Shown: positions 6,303 through 13,671 of the stretch, piece by piece
How positions within the stretch are numbered: the first letter of the stretch is position 1
How the letters are laid out: each line of letters starts with the position of its first letter
Source: JAGQYP01 sp041392305
GTDB lineage: Bacteria; Bacteroidota; Bacteroidia; Flavobacteriales_D; Crocinitomicaceae
DNA length: 15,684 nucleotides
NCBI GenBank assembly: GCA_041392305.1
Contig: JAWKMJ010000046.1
Coordinates: 1 to 15,684 of the forward strand
Direction of reading: 5' to 3'
Program-made: the position numbers and the translations under genes
Notes under the pieces: generated by a model
The model's database searches: none
Told to the model about the DNA's origin: nothing
The model's input: only the letters and a program-made list of their open reading frames with translations

Positions 6303-7661
6303 ATGGATATTGTAAGAGAAGATATCGATGCATTAAATGCACTATTGAGAGTCAAAATCAAACCGGAAGACTACAAAGAAAAAGTAGATCAAACGCTTGC
6401 TGATTACAGAAAAAAGGCAAATGTTCCGGGATTTAGAAAAGGAAAAATCCCTATGGGGGTCATCAAAAAGCAGTACGGAAAACCAGTATTGGCTGACGAG
6501 TTGAATAAAGTAATCAATGATTCTCTTTATGATTTCATCAATAAAAACGATTTGAATATCCTAGGAAATCCAATCCCGAAAGAGGATGAAGAGATCAAAG
6601 GAGATTGGGATAATCCAGGCGAATTTGAGTTCGTTTATGAGATCGGATTTTCACCTGAATTCAATTTGAGTCTTTCTGCTAAGAGCAAATACAACTTTTA
6701 TAAAGTTAAAGTTGACAAGAAATTAGTAGATCAACAGATTGAAGACATTAGAAAAAGATACGGAAAATTGATCTCGGAGAAAGAAGTATCTGAAAAGGAT
6801 ATGATTTTAGGTCAGTTTGTAGAGTTGGATGATAGTGGAGCTGTTAAGGAAGGTGGAGTGATGAATTCCTCTACGATTTCAATGGAGTTTGTTGAAGACA
6901 AAAAGGTACAAAAAGAACTACTGGGTAAAAAGGTAGGGGATGTTGTGGTATTGGATCCGAAATCTGTCTCAAAAGGAGAATCAGATATGGCTGCCATGTT
7001 AGGGATTAAGGCCGAAGATTTAGCTAACATTTCAAACAAATTCAATTTCATGATTAATGAAGTGAAAAGAATGGAGCCTGCAGATTTAAATGAAGAATTT
7101 TTCACTAAGATTTTCCCTGATGGTTCGGTAAAAACTGAAGCAGACATGAGAAAGAAAGTGGAAGAAGATCTTGCAAAAATGTTTGATCAGGATTCAGAGC
7201 GAATTTTATCAAGAGATGTTTCCGAAGATTTAGTTGAGAAGACAAAAATGGACTTCCCAAATGATTTCCTTAAGAAGTGGATCTTAGCATCTTCAAAAGA
7301 GGATGTGACAATGGAAATGATCGAAAACGATTATGATAATTACACAACTGGTTTAAAATGGCAATTGATCCAAAACAAAATCTTCAAGGACAACGAGATC
7401 AAAATTGAATCAGAAGAGGTAATTAATTATACGAAAGGATTGTTGGTGAATCAGTATGCACAATATGGATTGCCAGCACCAGAAGAAAATGAGTTAAATG
7501 CCAGTGCGAGAAAAGTATTGGAAAACCGTGATGAGGCCAATAGAATTTATGACATGATGAGCAGTGATAAATTGTTGGAATTCTTCAAAGAAACGGTAAA
7601 ACTCAACGTGAAAGAAGTGTCTTACGATGATTTTGTAAAGATCGCTTCTGGAGAGAAATAG
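6303..7661 (+). CDS. tig: Trigger factor, ribosome-associated chaperone
   Basis: A 452-residue chaperone that binds the ribosome exit tunnel and shields emerging chains. The N-terminal ribosome-binding domain (about 1-130) carries the signature GFRKGKIP (43-50), the loop that contacts ribosomal protein L23. The middle domain (about 155-240) sits where the FKBP-type prolyl isomerase domain belongs, but it is strongly diverged and catalytic activity is doubtful. The C-terminal SurA-like substrate cradle is rich in charged helices. Length is normal for the family. ATG 6303 matches the usual M-x-I-x-x-E-D-x-x-x-L start. Only 18 nt separate it from the tRNA hairpin and I see no promoter there, so expression probably comes from the tRNA promoter. 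clpP and clpX follow, matching the conserved tig-clpP-clpX order. Confidence 0.96.
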   Translation: MDIVREDIDALNALLRVKIKPEDYKEKVDQTLADYRKKANVPGFRKGKIPMGVIKKQYGKPVLADELNKVINDSLYDFINKNDLNILGNPIPKEDEEIKGDWDNPGEFEFVYEIGFSPEFNLSLSAKSKYNFYKVKVDKKLVDQQIEDIRKRYGKLISEKEVSEKDMILGQFVELDDSGAVKEGGVMNSSTISMEFVEDKKVQKELLGKKVGDVVVLDPKSVSKGESDMAAMLGIKAEDLANISNKFNFMINEVKRMEPADLNEEFFTKIFPDGSVKTEADMRKKVEEDLAKMFDQDSERILSRDVSEDLVEKTKMDFPNDFLKKWILASSKEDVTMEMIENDYDNYTTGLKWQLIQNKIFKDNEIKIESEEVINYTKGLLVNQYAQYGLPAPEENELNASARKVLENRDEANRIYDMMSSDKLLEFFKETVKLNVKEVSYDDFVKIASGEK

Positions 7662-7691
7662 TAGAAATTATACGCGAAAATAACAAGAAGA

Positions 7692-7722
7692 GAGTCCCGG
7701 TTGATCCCGGGATTTTCTTTTT
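7692..7722 (+). terminator. Intrinsic terminator after tig
   Basis: TCCCGG (7695-7700) pairs with CCGGGA (7707-7712) around a 6-nt loop, extended by G·U and A-T pairs at the base, and is followed by TTTTCTTTTT. It separates tig from clpP, which therefore needs its own promoter. Confidence 0.85.
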
Positions 7723-7780
7723 AAGGCAAATTGTCGTATTTTTTCACAGCCAAATAGAATCGATAACTTAAATACTTTAC

Positions 7781-7788
7781 TATTTTTG
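7781..7788 (+). promoter_or_regulatory. Probable -7 box for clpPX
   Basis: TATTTTTG fits TAnnTTTG and lies between the tig terminator and clpP, ending 22 nt before the clpP ATG. No TTG is found at normal -33 spacing, so the call rests on position and a short match in AT-rich DNA. A strong terminator upstream means clpP must have a promoter in this 149-bp gap. Confidence 0.45.
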
Positions 7789-7810
7789 AGCATCAAGAAA
7801 ATCTTATAAA

Positions 7811-8470
7811 ATGGACGGAAAAGAATTTAGAAAATACGCTATAAAACATCATGGAATCAGCAGTATGTATGTTGATGGATACATTGAATCTTCATTAACT
7901 CCTTACATCATTGAAGAGCGACAATTGAATGTTGCTCAGATGGATGTTTTCTCGAGATTGATGATGGATAGAATCATCTTTTTAGGTACTGGAATTAATG
8001 ACCAAATAGCAAATATTATTACGGCTCAGTTGTTGTTTTTGGAGTCAGTGGATGCAAAAAAAGACATTCAAATTTACTTGAATTCACCTGGAGGTGGGGT
8101 TTATGCTGGATTAGGGATTTACGACACCATGCAATACATCGCGCCGGATGTGGCAACAATTTGTACCGGTATGGCAGCATCCATGGGAGCTGTTTTATTG
8201 TGTGCCGGAGCGGAAGGAAAAAGATCAGCATTGAAGCATTCTAGAGTGATGATCCACCAACCACTTGGAGGAGCTCAAGGACAAGCATCAGATATTGAAA
8301 TTACTGCGCGTGAGATTCAGAAATTGAAGAAAGAATTATACGACATCATTGCACATCACTCAAAGCAACCCTACGATAAAGTATGGGAAGATTCGGACAG
8401 AGATTACTGGATGATTGCGGAAGAGGCGAAAGAATACGGAATGGTGGATGAAGTTTTGATTAGAGGATAA
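7811..8470 (+). CDS. clpP: ATP-dependent Clp protease proteolytic subunit
   Basis: A 219-residue serine protease subunit that forms the double-heptamer chamber degrading proteins fed by ClpX. The catalytic triad is readable: Ser124 in GMAASMGA, His149 in SRVMIHQP and Asp198 in DRDYW, with spacing of 25 and 49 residues as in E. coli ClpP. The NSPGGGVYAGLGIYD region (91-105) forms the substrate-binding strand and oxyanion site. The N-terminus is about 25 residues longer than the mature E. coli protein and probably includes a removed propeptide, as common in Bacteroidota. ATG 7811 follows an AT-rich leader without a Shine-Dalgarno sequence. clpX begins 6 nt after the stop, so the two are co-transcribed. 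Confidence 0.97.
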   Translation: MDGKEFRKYAIKHHGISSMYVDGYIESSLTPYIIEERQLNVAQMDVFSRLMMDRIIFLGTGINDQIANIITAQLLFLESVDAKKDIQIYLNSPGGGVYAGLGIYDTMQYIAPDVATICTGMAASMGAVLLCAGAEGKRSALKHSRVMIHQPLGGAQGQASDIEITAREIQKLKKELYDIIAHHSKQPYDKVWEDSDRDYWMIAEEAKEYGMVDEVLIRG

Positions 8471-8476
8471 GAAAGT

Positions 8477-9712
8477 ATGGCTAAAGACGACACTACTTGC
8501 TCATTTTGTGGGAGACCACGTTCACAGGTGAATATGCTAATAGCCGGTATTTCCGGTCATATTTGTGATTCTTGTATTGGACAGGCTCAATCTATTGTAA
8601 AGGAAGAGCTACAGGAAAAATCCAAATTGAATATTGAGCATTCGTTGTCTTTGTTGAAGCCAGCTGAAATCAAATCGAAATTAGATGAATTTGTGATTGG
8701 ACAAGATGATGCAAAAAAGGTGTTGTCTGTTGGTGTTTACAATCACTACAAGAGACTGGTGTACCACAAGGATGAAATCAAAGACGACGTAGATATTGAA
8801 AAATCTAACGTGATCCTTGTGGGACGTACCGGTACAGGAAAAACTTTATTGGCAAAGACCATCGCCAAATTGTTGAACGTTCCATTCTGTATTGCTGATG
8901 CTACAGTATTGACAGAGGCTGGTTATGTAGGAGAAGATGTGGAAAGCATCTTATCCAGATTGTTGCAAGCAGCTGATTATGATGTGGAGTTTGCAGAAAG
9001 AGGGATCGTTTTTATTGACGAGATCGACAAGATTGCTCGCAAAAGTGATAATCCTTCAATTACTAGAGATGTCTCTGGAGAAGGAGTTCAGCAAGCTTTA
9101 TTGAAACTTTTGGAAGGTGCAGAAGTAAATGTGCCACCTCAAGGAGGAAGGAAACATCCTGAACAGAAAATGATTCAGATTAAAACAAAGAATATCTTGT
9201 TTATCTGTGGTGGTGCCTTTGATGGGGTTGAAAAGATTATTGGACGAAGAATAAACCGTCAAGCGATTGGATTCTCATCTGCAGAATTAGAAAGAGTAGA
9301 TGACGAAAATCTATTGAAATACATTATTCCAACCGACTTGAAAGACTTTGGATTGATTCCAGAATTAATTGGTCGTTTTCCTGTTTTGACCTATTTGAAT
9401 CCATTGGACGAGAAGTCACTTCGCAGAATCTTGACGGAGCCAAAAAATTCATTGATTAAACAGTACGTTAAGTTATTTGAACTGGATGGAATTGAGTTGA
9501 GCTTTGATGGCAAAGTGTTGGATTTCATAGTAGAAAAGGCAATGGAGTTTAAGTTAGGTGCCAGAGGATTGAGATCCATTTGTGAGGCTATTTTAAATGA
9601 TGCCATGTTCAATGTACCATCACAAGAAGATGTAAAGGAATTTAAAGTGACCTTATCTTACGCTAAGGAACAATTCTCCAGATCTAAGATTGCAAATCTA
9701 AAAGTGGCTTAA
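8477..9712 (+). CDS. clpX: ATP-dependent Clp protease ATP-binding subunit ClpX
   Basis: A 411-residue AAA+ unfoldase that recognises tagged substrates and threads them into ClpP. In order: a zinc-binding domain with Cys8, Cys11, Cys30 and Cys33; Walker A GRTGTGKT (116-123); pore loop GYVG (149-152); Walker B IVFIDE (177-182); RKH pore loop (225-227); the IGF tripeptide (264-266) that docks on ClpP; and a sensor-2 region with LGARGLRS near the C-terminus. All key residues for ATP hydrolysis and ClpP docking are present. The Walker A box has Arg117 where most ClpX proteins have Pro. Length is normal. The 3' end overlaps the convergent folC by 29 nt with no terminator hairpin between the two stops. 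Confidence 0.97.
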   Translation: MAKDDTTCSFCGRPRSQVNMLIAGISGHICDSCIGQAQSIVKEELQEKSKLNIEHSLSLLKPAEIKSKLDEFVIGQDDAKKVLSVGVYNHYKRLVYHKDEIKDDVDIEKSNVILVGRTGTGKTLLAKTIAKLLNVPFCIADATVLTEAGYVGEDVESILSRLLQAADYDVEFAERGIVFIDEIDKIARKSDNPSITRDVSGEGVQQALLKLLEGAEVNVPPQGGRKHPEQKMIQIKTKNILFICGGAFDGVEKIIGRRINRQAIGFSSAELERVDDENLLKYIIPTDLKDFGLIPELIGRFPVLTYLNPLDEKSLRRILTEPKNSLIKQYVKLFELDGIELSFDGKVLDFIVEKAMEFKLGARGLRSICEAILNDAMFNVPSQEDVKEFKVTLSYAKEQFSRSKIANLKVA

Positions 9713-10880
9713 GGTCGGCAAGCAGGTAAAAGCTTCCGCAAATGAGTAGGGTATCTGATTCGGTTAGATTCGGTTCTATTTCGTTGTAAGCAAATTCAGG
9801 TGTTTCAAAGTAAGTATAACTTCTACAAGTAGATTGCTTTTCAAAATCTTCTTTTGTGAGGCTTCTTTTATTTGAAAATGAGGCAAAATATACTTTCGCA
9901 TTAACAGGGAAAGTTTGTAGGATTTCGTCTAGGTTCTTTTCTTTTGTTCCACCGAAAAGTATGTGTAAATTTTTGGCCTGAATAATGTCTTTCTGAGCAA
10001 ATAACTTTTGGAATCCTGCTACATTATGGGCCACATCTAAAATAATATCTGGTTTGGAATGAATTTTATGCAATCGACCTGGGATCTGAAATTCATCAAT
10101 TTTATGTTCTAAATCGATGGCAGACCAGCCTTTCATTTTTAACGTTTCAAGTATTGTTTTGGCAAGATTTAAATTGTCTTGTTGGTAGCCAAAAAATTCC
10201 TCTTTGTAATAGTTTAGTTTCACTAAAGGCGCATTCCTTTCATCTGCTATTTCAAAGAGCATTTCTTCTGCCTCCGGATCCATGTCACCAAGTACAACTG
10301 GAGTTTCTTCCTTGATAATCCCACCTTTTTCAAATGCAATTTTCTCAATGGAATCACCTAAAAATTCAGTGTGCTCCAAGCTGATATTTGTTATTCCACA
10401 TATATCGGGTTTGATGATGTTGGTGGCATCTAATCGACCCCCCAAACCTGTTTCGATGACACAGATATCTACTTTTTCAGATTTGAAATATTCTAGACAC
10501 AAAGCAAAAGTCAATTCGAAAAAACTGGGTTGCAACGGGTCAAAATCAGCCTTATATTTTTCAAAAAACTCGATGATGAAGTCTTTTGAGATTAACTGAT
10601 TGTTGATTTGAATTCTTTCTCTGAAATCGAATAAATGCGGTGAAGTAAACAAACCTGTTTTGTATCCTGAACGAATCAGAAATTGAGAAAGGAAATTACA
10701 AGTTGATCCCTTTCCATTCGTTCCAGCAATATGAATAAATCGCAACTCTTTTTCAGGATTTCCGATTACATCGAGAACCTCCTGTATCTTTTCTAATCCC
10801 GGTTTGAAATCTGCTGCCCCGTACTTATGATAGTTTGGGATCGAATTATACAAATATGTAATTACTTCTTCGTATTGCAT
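9684..10880 (-). CDS. folC: Bifunctional folylpolyglutamate synthase / dihydrofolate synthase
   Basis: A 398-residue Mur-ligase-like enzyme that joins L-glutamate to dihydropteroate and to reduced folates, using ATP in the cytosol. The P-loop GTNGKGST (53-60), SPHL (80-83), ETGLGGRLDATN (143-154), His170 in NISLEHTEFLG, the FEKGGIIK lysine region (183-190) and DVAHN (282-286) are all present in the normal order. The frame is open to 10970, but homology begins at MQYEEVITYL and a -7 box lies at 10885-10892, so ATG 10880 is chosen. The upstream 30 codons have no family resemblance and run into the divergent gene. Its stop lies inside the clpX coding region. Monocistronic as far as visible. Confidence 0.95.
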   Translation of the reverse strand: MQYEEVITYLYNSIPNYHKYGAADFKPGLEKIQEVLDVIGNPEKELRFIHIAGTNGKGSTCNFLSQFLIRSGYKTGLFTSPHLFDFRERIQINNQLISKDFIIEFFEKYKADFDPLQPSFFELTFALCLEYFKSEKVDICVIETGLGGRLDATNIIKPDICGITNISLEHTEFLGDSIEKIAFEKGGIIKEETPVVLGDMDPEAEEMLFEIADERNAPLVKLNYYKEEFFGYQQDNLNLAKTILETLKMKGWSAIDLEHKIDEFQIPGRLHKIHSKPDIILDVAHNVAGFQKLFAQKDIIQAKNLHILFGGTKEKNLDEILQTFPVNAKVYFASFSNKRSLTKEDFEKQSTCRSYTYFETPEFAYNEIEPNLTESDTLLICGSFYLLADLKPLLDLQS

Positions 10881-10884
10881 AGTG

Positions 10885-10892
10885 CAAAGATA
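10885..10892 (-). promoter_or_regulatory. -7 box directly before folC
   Basis: The minus strand reads TATCTTTG, an exact TAnnTTTG match, ending 4 nt before the folC ATG at 10880. The predicted transcription start is about 1 nt from the start codon, so the mRNA may be leaderless. No TTG is found at the normal -33 distance. Confidence 0.5.
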
Positions 10893-10948
10893 AATGCCCG
10901 ATGAATTAAAGATACCTCTAATACCAAAAGAATTCGTTAATTTCGAGT

Positions 10949-12691
10949 ATGAAGTCGAAAAAACCATCAAAAAGGAAGAGATGGAGAAGAATAATTCTCT
11001 ACAGTTTCTTGTCTCTTTTTGGTTTATTGGTCGCTGCCATAACTTTGCTATTCATTTTTCTTGAAGATATAGTTGAAGCTCGAATAAGAGATTTATTAGA
11101 GAAAAGATTTGGAGGTTATTATACACTCGAATGGGAGTCGATCGAAAAAGATATCGGTTGGTCGGAAATGACTTTTGTAGTTCATGAAGCTAAACTGACC
11201 TCCGATACTACTGATGTGGAAGGTTTAAAGCATTATCCGATTGTTTTTTTTGAGACCAAAGAACTTAGAATAAAGAATTTGAGTACTTGGGATATTTTGT
11301 GGGGTAAGAAAGTAGATTTGGATCTTATCGAACTCGTTCATCCAGATTGTATTCTCTTTTCAAAAGGAAAGAAAAGGGAGCAATCCAAAAAAGAAAAAAA
11401 GCGGCAGCTGTCTGTCATTGAATTAGAACAGTTTAGTCTGGTAAATGGAAAGCTAGCCATTTATGATTTTGCTACCAAGGAGCGGATATTATACAATGAT
11501 GCGCTGAGTGCACAGGTTAATTGGATTAAATTGGACCTAAATAAGATGGATAATTTTATTGATGGGTTTCAATACGAAGATTTCATTGTGAATTCCTGGG
11601 ATGCCGAATTAACTCCACTTAAAGGTTTTTATGAGTTTGAGATTGATACGATTCGTTTAAGAAGCAGAGACAAGTTTTTACAGCTTAAAAATATTGACAT
11701 TCGAACAAGTGAATCGCTCAAGGAAATCAGCAAAACCAAAATCAATCATGCCGAAGTGATCAAAGCATTTGTGGAGGAAATTAATCTACAGGGACTAAAT
11801 ACGGAGGAGCTTATTTATAGTGATCGATTGCGGATTCAAACTGTGATGGTTGATGGTGCGAGAATTGCAATTTTCAAAAACAAGTTGACCTATTTGGAAC
11901 CCACTTTTCAAAAAAAAGTTTTGAATTCCATTTTCCGATCAGTGACCTATCCGATTCGGGCAGATACTGTTAAGATCGAAAATTTAAATTTGATCTTTGA
12001 GTTATTAACAAGTGAAGAAAAGGAACCTGCATATATTACATTAGATGAAGTAAAAGGTTATTTAGCAAATATCAATACCAATCCAAGTTCTAAAGATACC
12101 CTAAAGGTTTCAGTGGATGGTGTTTTGTTGGAAAAAGGAGACTTACATTTGGATTTGGATATTGCCATTCAAGATTCAATTAAAAATTATCAAAAGTTCA
12201 GAGGATATTTGCAGTCCATGCCTTTTTCTGCTTTGAATCAAACAATACAGAATTTTGTGAATATTAAGATAGTGAATGGTTGGATTGATAGATTGGATTT
12301 TGCGGGATATACGAATGACAAAAAATCTTGGGGAACAGTAGCATTTAGATACCATGATTTGGAGATGGACATCTATAGTTTTAAGGATAAATCTGAAAAA
12401 AAGAAAAATGGTTTTTTGACTGGAGTGGCGAAAATGGCGATTCATAGGACCAATCCGTTGCCCAATGGAGATCTTCGAACAGCTTCATTTGAATACATTC
12501 GAGAAAGATGGGAAGGCTCTGTAATGCTCTGGTTAGGAGGTACACTAATGGGCGTATTTAAAACAACTTTAAAAGATTTTGTACTGGACATAATTCAAAA
12601 TCGGGAAGAGAAAAGTTTGAAGAAAGTGGAGAAAGAGATGAAAAAGAAAAAAAGAGAAGAAGAAAGGCAAATGCAAAAGGAGTTGAAATAG
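10949..12691 (+). CDS. Large single-span envelope protein, AsmA-like character
   Basis: A 580-residue protein I cannot assign firmly. A basic N-terminus (KSKKPSKRKRWRR) precedes one membrane helix at about 14-38, so the rest should lie in the periplasm. The body consists of repeated short beta-strand patterns (I-x-L-x-x-L and x-L-x-L-D-L types), with text such as EARIRDLLEKRFGGYYTLEW just after the helix, resembling AsmA/TamB-type proteins that bridge the envelope and carry lipids. A hydrophobic stretch near 525-550 (WLGGTLMGVFKTTLKDFVLDI) is followed by a very charged Lys/Glu coiled-coil-like tail. ATG 10949 is divergent from folC, 68 nt from its start codon. The lipoprotein gene follows after 3 nt. 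Resemblance is by pattern only; a Bacteroidota-specific family without known function is equally possible. Confidence 0.55.
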   Translation: MKSKKPSKRKRWRRIILYSFLSLFGLLVAAITLLFIFLEDIVEARIRDLLEKRFGGYYTLEWESIEKDIGWSEMTFVVHEAKLTSDTTDVEGLKHYPIVFFETKELRIKNLSTWDILWGKKVDLDLIELVHPDCILFSKGKKREQSKKEKKRQLSVIELEQFSLVNGKLAIYDFATKERILYNDALSAQVNWIKLDLNKMDNFIDGFQYEDFIVNSWDAELTPLKGFYEFEIDTIRLRSRDKFLQLKNIDIRTSESLKEISKTKINHAEVIKAFVEEINLQGLNTEELIYSDRLRIQTVMVDGARIAIFKNKLTYLEPTFQKKVLNSIFRSVTYPIRADTVKIENLNLIFELLTSEEKEPAYITLDEVKGYLANINTNPSSKDTLKVSVDGVLLEKGDLHLDLDIAIQDSIKNYQKFRGYLQSMPFSALNQTIQNFVNIKIVNGWIDRLDFAGYTNDKKSWGTVAFRYHDLEMDIYSFKDKSEKKKNGFLTGVAKMAIHRTNPLPNGDLRTASFEYIRERWEGSVMLWLGGTLMGVFKTTLKDFVLDIIQNREEKSLKKVEKEMKKKKREEERQMQKELK

Positions 12692-12694
12692 CGT

Positions 12695-13504
12695 ATGAAA
12701 AAGAGAATTTGGATCCCCATCTGTGTTTTACTGATGACTTCTTGTCAGCAAAAAGAAATACAAGAAAAAAAAGTGCCAGAGGAAAACTCTGTTGAAAAAG
12801 TAGATAAAAAAGAGGACGTTTTTACTAATCTCACTGAACAAGGAATCAAAGAGAAAATTATCAAGTTTTTGAGCAGGAAAGAAGATCATATATTATCAGA
12901 TTCTTCATTTAAATTTTATAAAGGCCAGATGAATCGCGATCAAGTTGAAGATTGGGTGGTTACTGTGAATGAATTGCAGTTTGCGAAAAAGCAATTGGAA
13001 AAAATAGGAAATCTTGGGGCTATAGATTACGGATATCTAGGTAATTACAACCATATTTTTGTAATTGATGGAGCTACTGGTAAATGGAATGGGAGGCCTA
13101 TTGGGTCATCTGCTTTAGCACCTCTAGAAATAGAAATTGATTATGTAAATTCAGATCAGTATCAAGTTGCAAAAATCTTTTATCGAGTGGGTACAGCAAA
13201 ATTCATTGGTATTTACAATTCCAGTATTCCAAGTTTTCAGGAGATTTTTAAGTGGGAATTGTATAATTTATCCGACAATACTGCAAATGGACAACCAACA
13301 GGACGTATTATAGAGTTCAAGGGGGATGAAGGATCTCCCAAAAGTATCGAAATTTTTGAAGCAAAAGTGATCAATTTCGATGACAAAGCTTTTGTAGATA
13401 ATATGTATGAATATGAACCTCAGCTTCAAAAGACGGCTAAACGACCGATTCATGTTTTTGAATATCAGCTTGCGGAAGGGAAGTTTGGGGAAAATAATAA
13501 GTAA
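12695..13504 (+). CDS. Lipoprotein of unknown function
   Basis: A 269-residue predicted lipoprotein. The signal peptide MKKRIWIPICVLLMTSC ends in a lipobox with Cys17 as the lipidated residue. The residues after it (QQKEIQEKK) are polar and charged and could act as a surface-export signal of the Bacteroidota type, but this is only suggestive. An acidic/basic linker (18-45) leads to a compact domain. G77-Q-M-N-R-D-Q-V-E-D-W-V-V resembles a decayed version of the G-D-x-N-x-D-G-x-x-D loop of FG-GAP-like calcium sites. No catalytic motif is recognised. It begins 3 nt after the AsmA-like gene, so the pair very probably forms one operon and may work together in the envelope. A bidirectional terminator follows at 13634-13671. 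Confidence 0.8.
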   Translation: MKKRIWIPICVLLMTSCQQKEIQEKKVPEENSVEKVDKKEDVFTNLTEQGIKEKIIKFLSRKEDHILSDSSFKFYKGQMNRDQVEDWVVTVNELQFAKKQLEKIGNLGAIDYGYLGNYNHIFVIDGATGKWNGRPIGSSALAPLEIEIDYVNSDQYQVAKIFYRVGTAKFIGIYNSSIPSFQEIFKWELYNLSDNTANGQPTGRIIEFKGDEGSPKSIEIFEAKVINFDDKAFVDNMYEYEPQLQKTAKRPIHVFEYQLAEGKFGENNK

Positions 13505-13633
13505 AAATCAATCAATAGTTGTCTTTAATCAATAAAGATATCCGATTAGGTTTTTTCGGACCTTTCAATCCTTATTTTGAGTAAATTAAGATATGTTTTA
13601 ATCCGATCGAGTTGTTCTTGACTAGCCTTTTAA
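13505..13633. other. Intergenic region between convergent genes, with weak hairpins
   Basis: AT-rich gap before the shared terminator. It holds TCTTTA/TAAAGA (13522-13527 with 13533-13538, 5-nt loop) and TCCGA/TCGGA (13541-13545 with 13556-13560), the second overlapping a competing AGGT/ACCT pair (13548-13551 with 13560-13563). None has a T-tract directly after it on either strand. No ORF or tRNA is seen. Confidence 0.4.
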
Positions 13634-13671
13634 ACAAAAAATTAGCGGCCCATTTCGGACCGCTTTTTTTA
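13634..13671. terminator. Bidirectional intrinsic terminator
   Basis: AGCGG(C)CC (13644-13651) pairs with GG(A)CCGCT (13657-13664) around the loop ATTTC, with one internal C·A mismatch. On the plus strand seven T residues follow (13664-13670); on the minus strand the stem is followed by AATTTTTTG. It can end both the lipoprotein transcript and the convergent SGNH hydrolase transcript. The plus-strand T-tract touches the stop codon of the minus-strand gene at 13669-13671. Confidence 0.85.

Noticed and set aside
10282..10599. 105-codon plus-strand open frame
   Set aside because: Antisense to the conserved core of folC, with no family resemblance.
10938..10945. TAATTTCG as a -7 box for the AsmA-like gene
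   Set aside because: One mismatch in the core TTTG, no -33 element, and only 3 nt to the ATG; too weak to annotate.
10881..10970. 30-codon N-terminal extension of folC
   Set aside because: No family resemblance, crosses a -7 box at 10885-10892 and overlaps the start of the divergent gene.
13541..13563. TCCGA/TCGGA and AGGT/ACCT hairpins as a riboswitch or small RNA
   Set aside because: Stems of only 4-5 bp in AT-rich DNA between convergent genes, with no T-tract or leader context.
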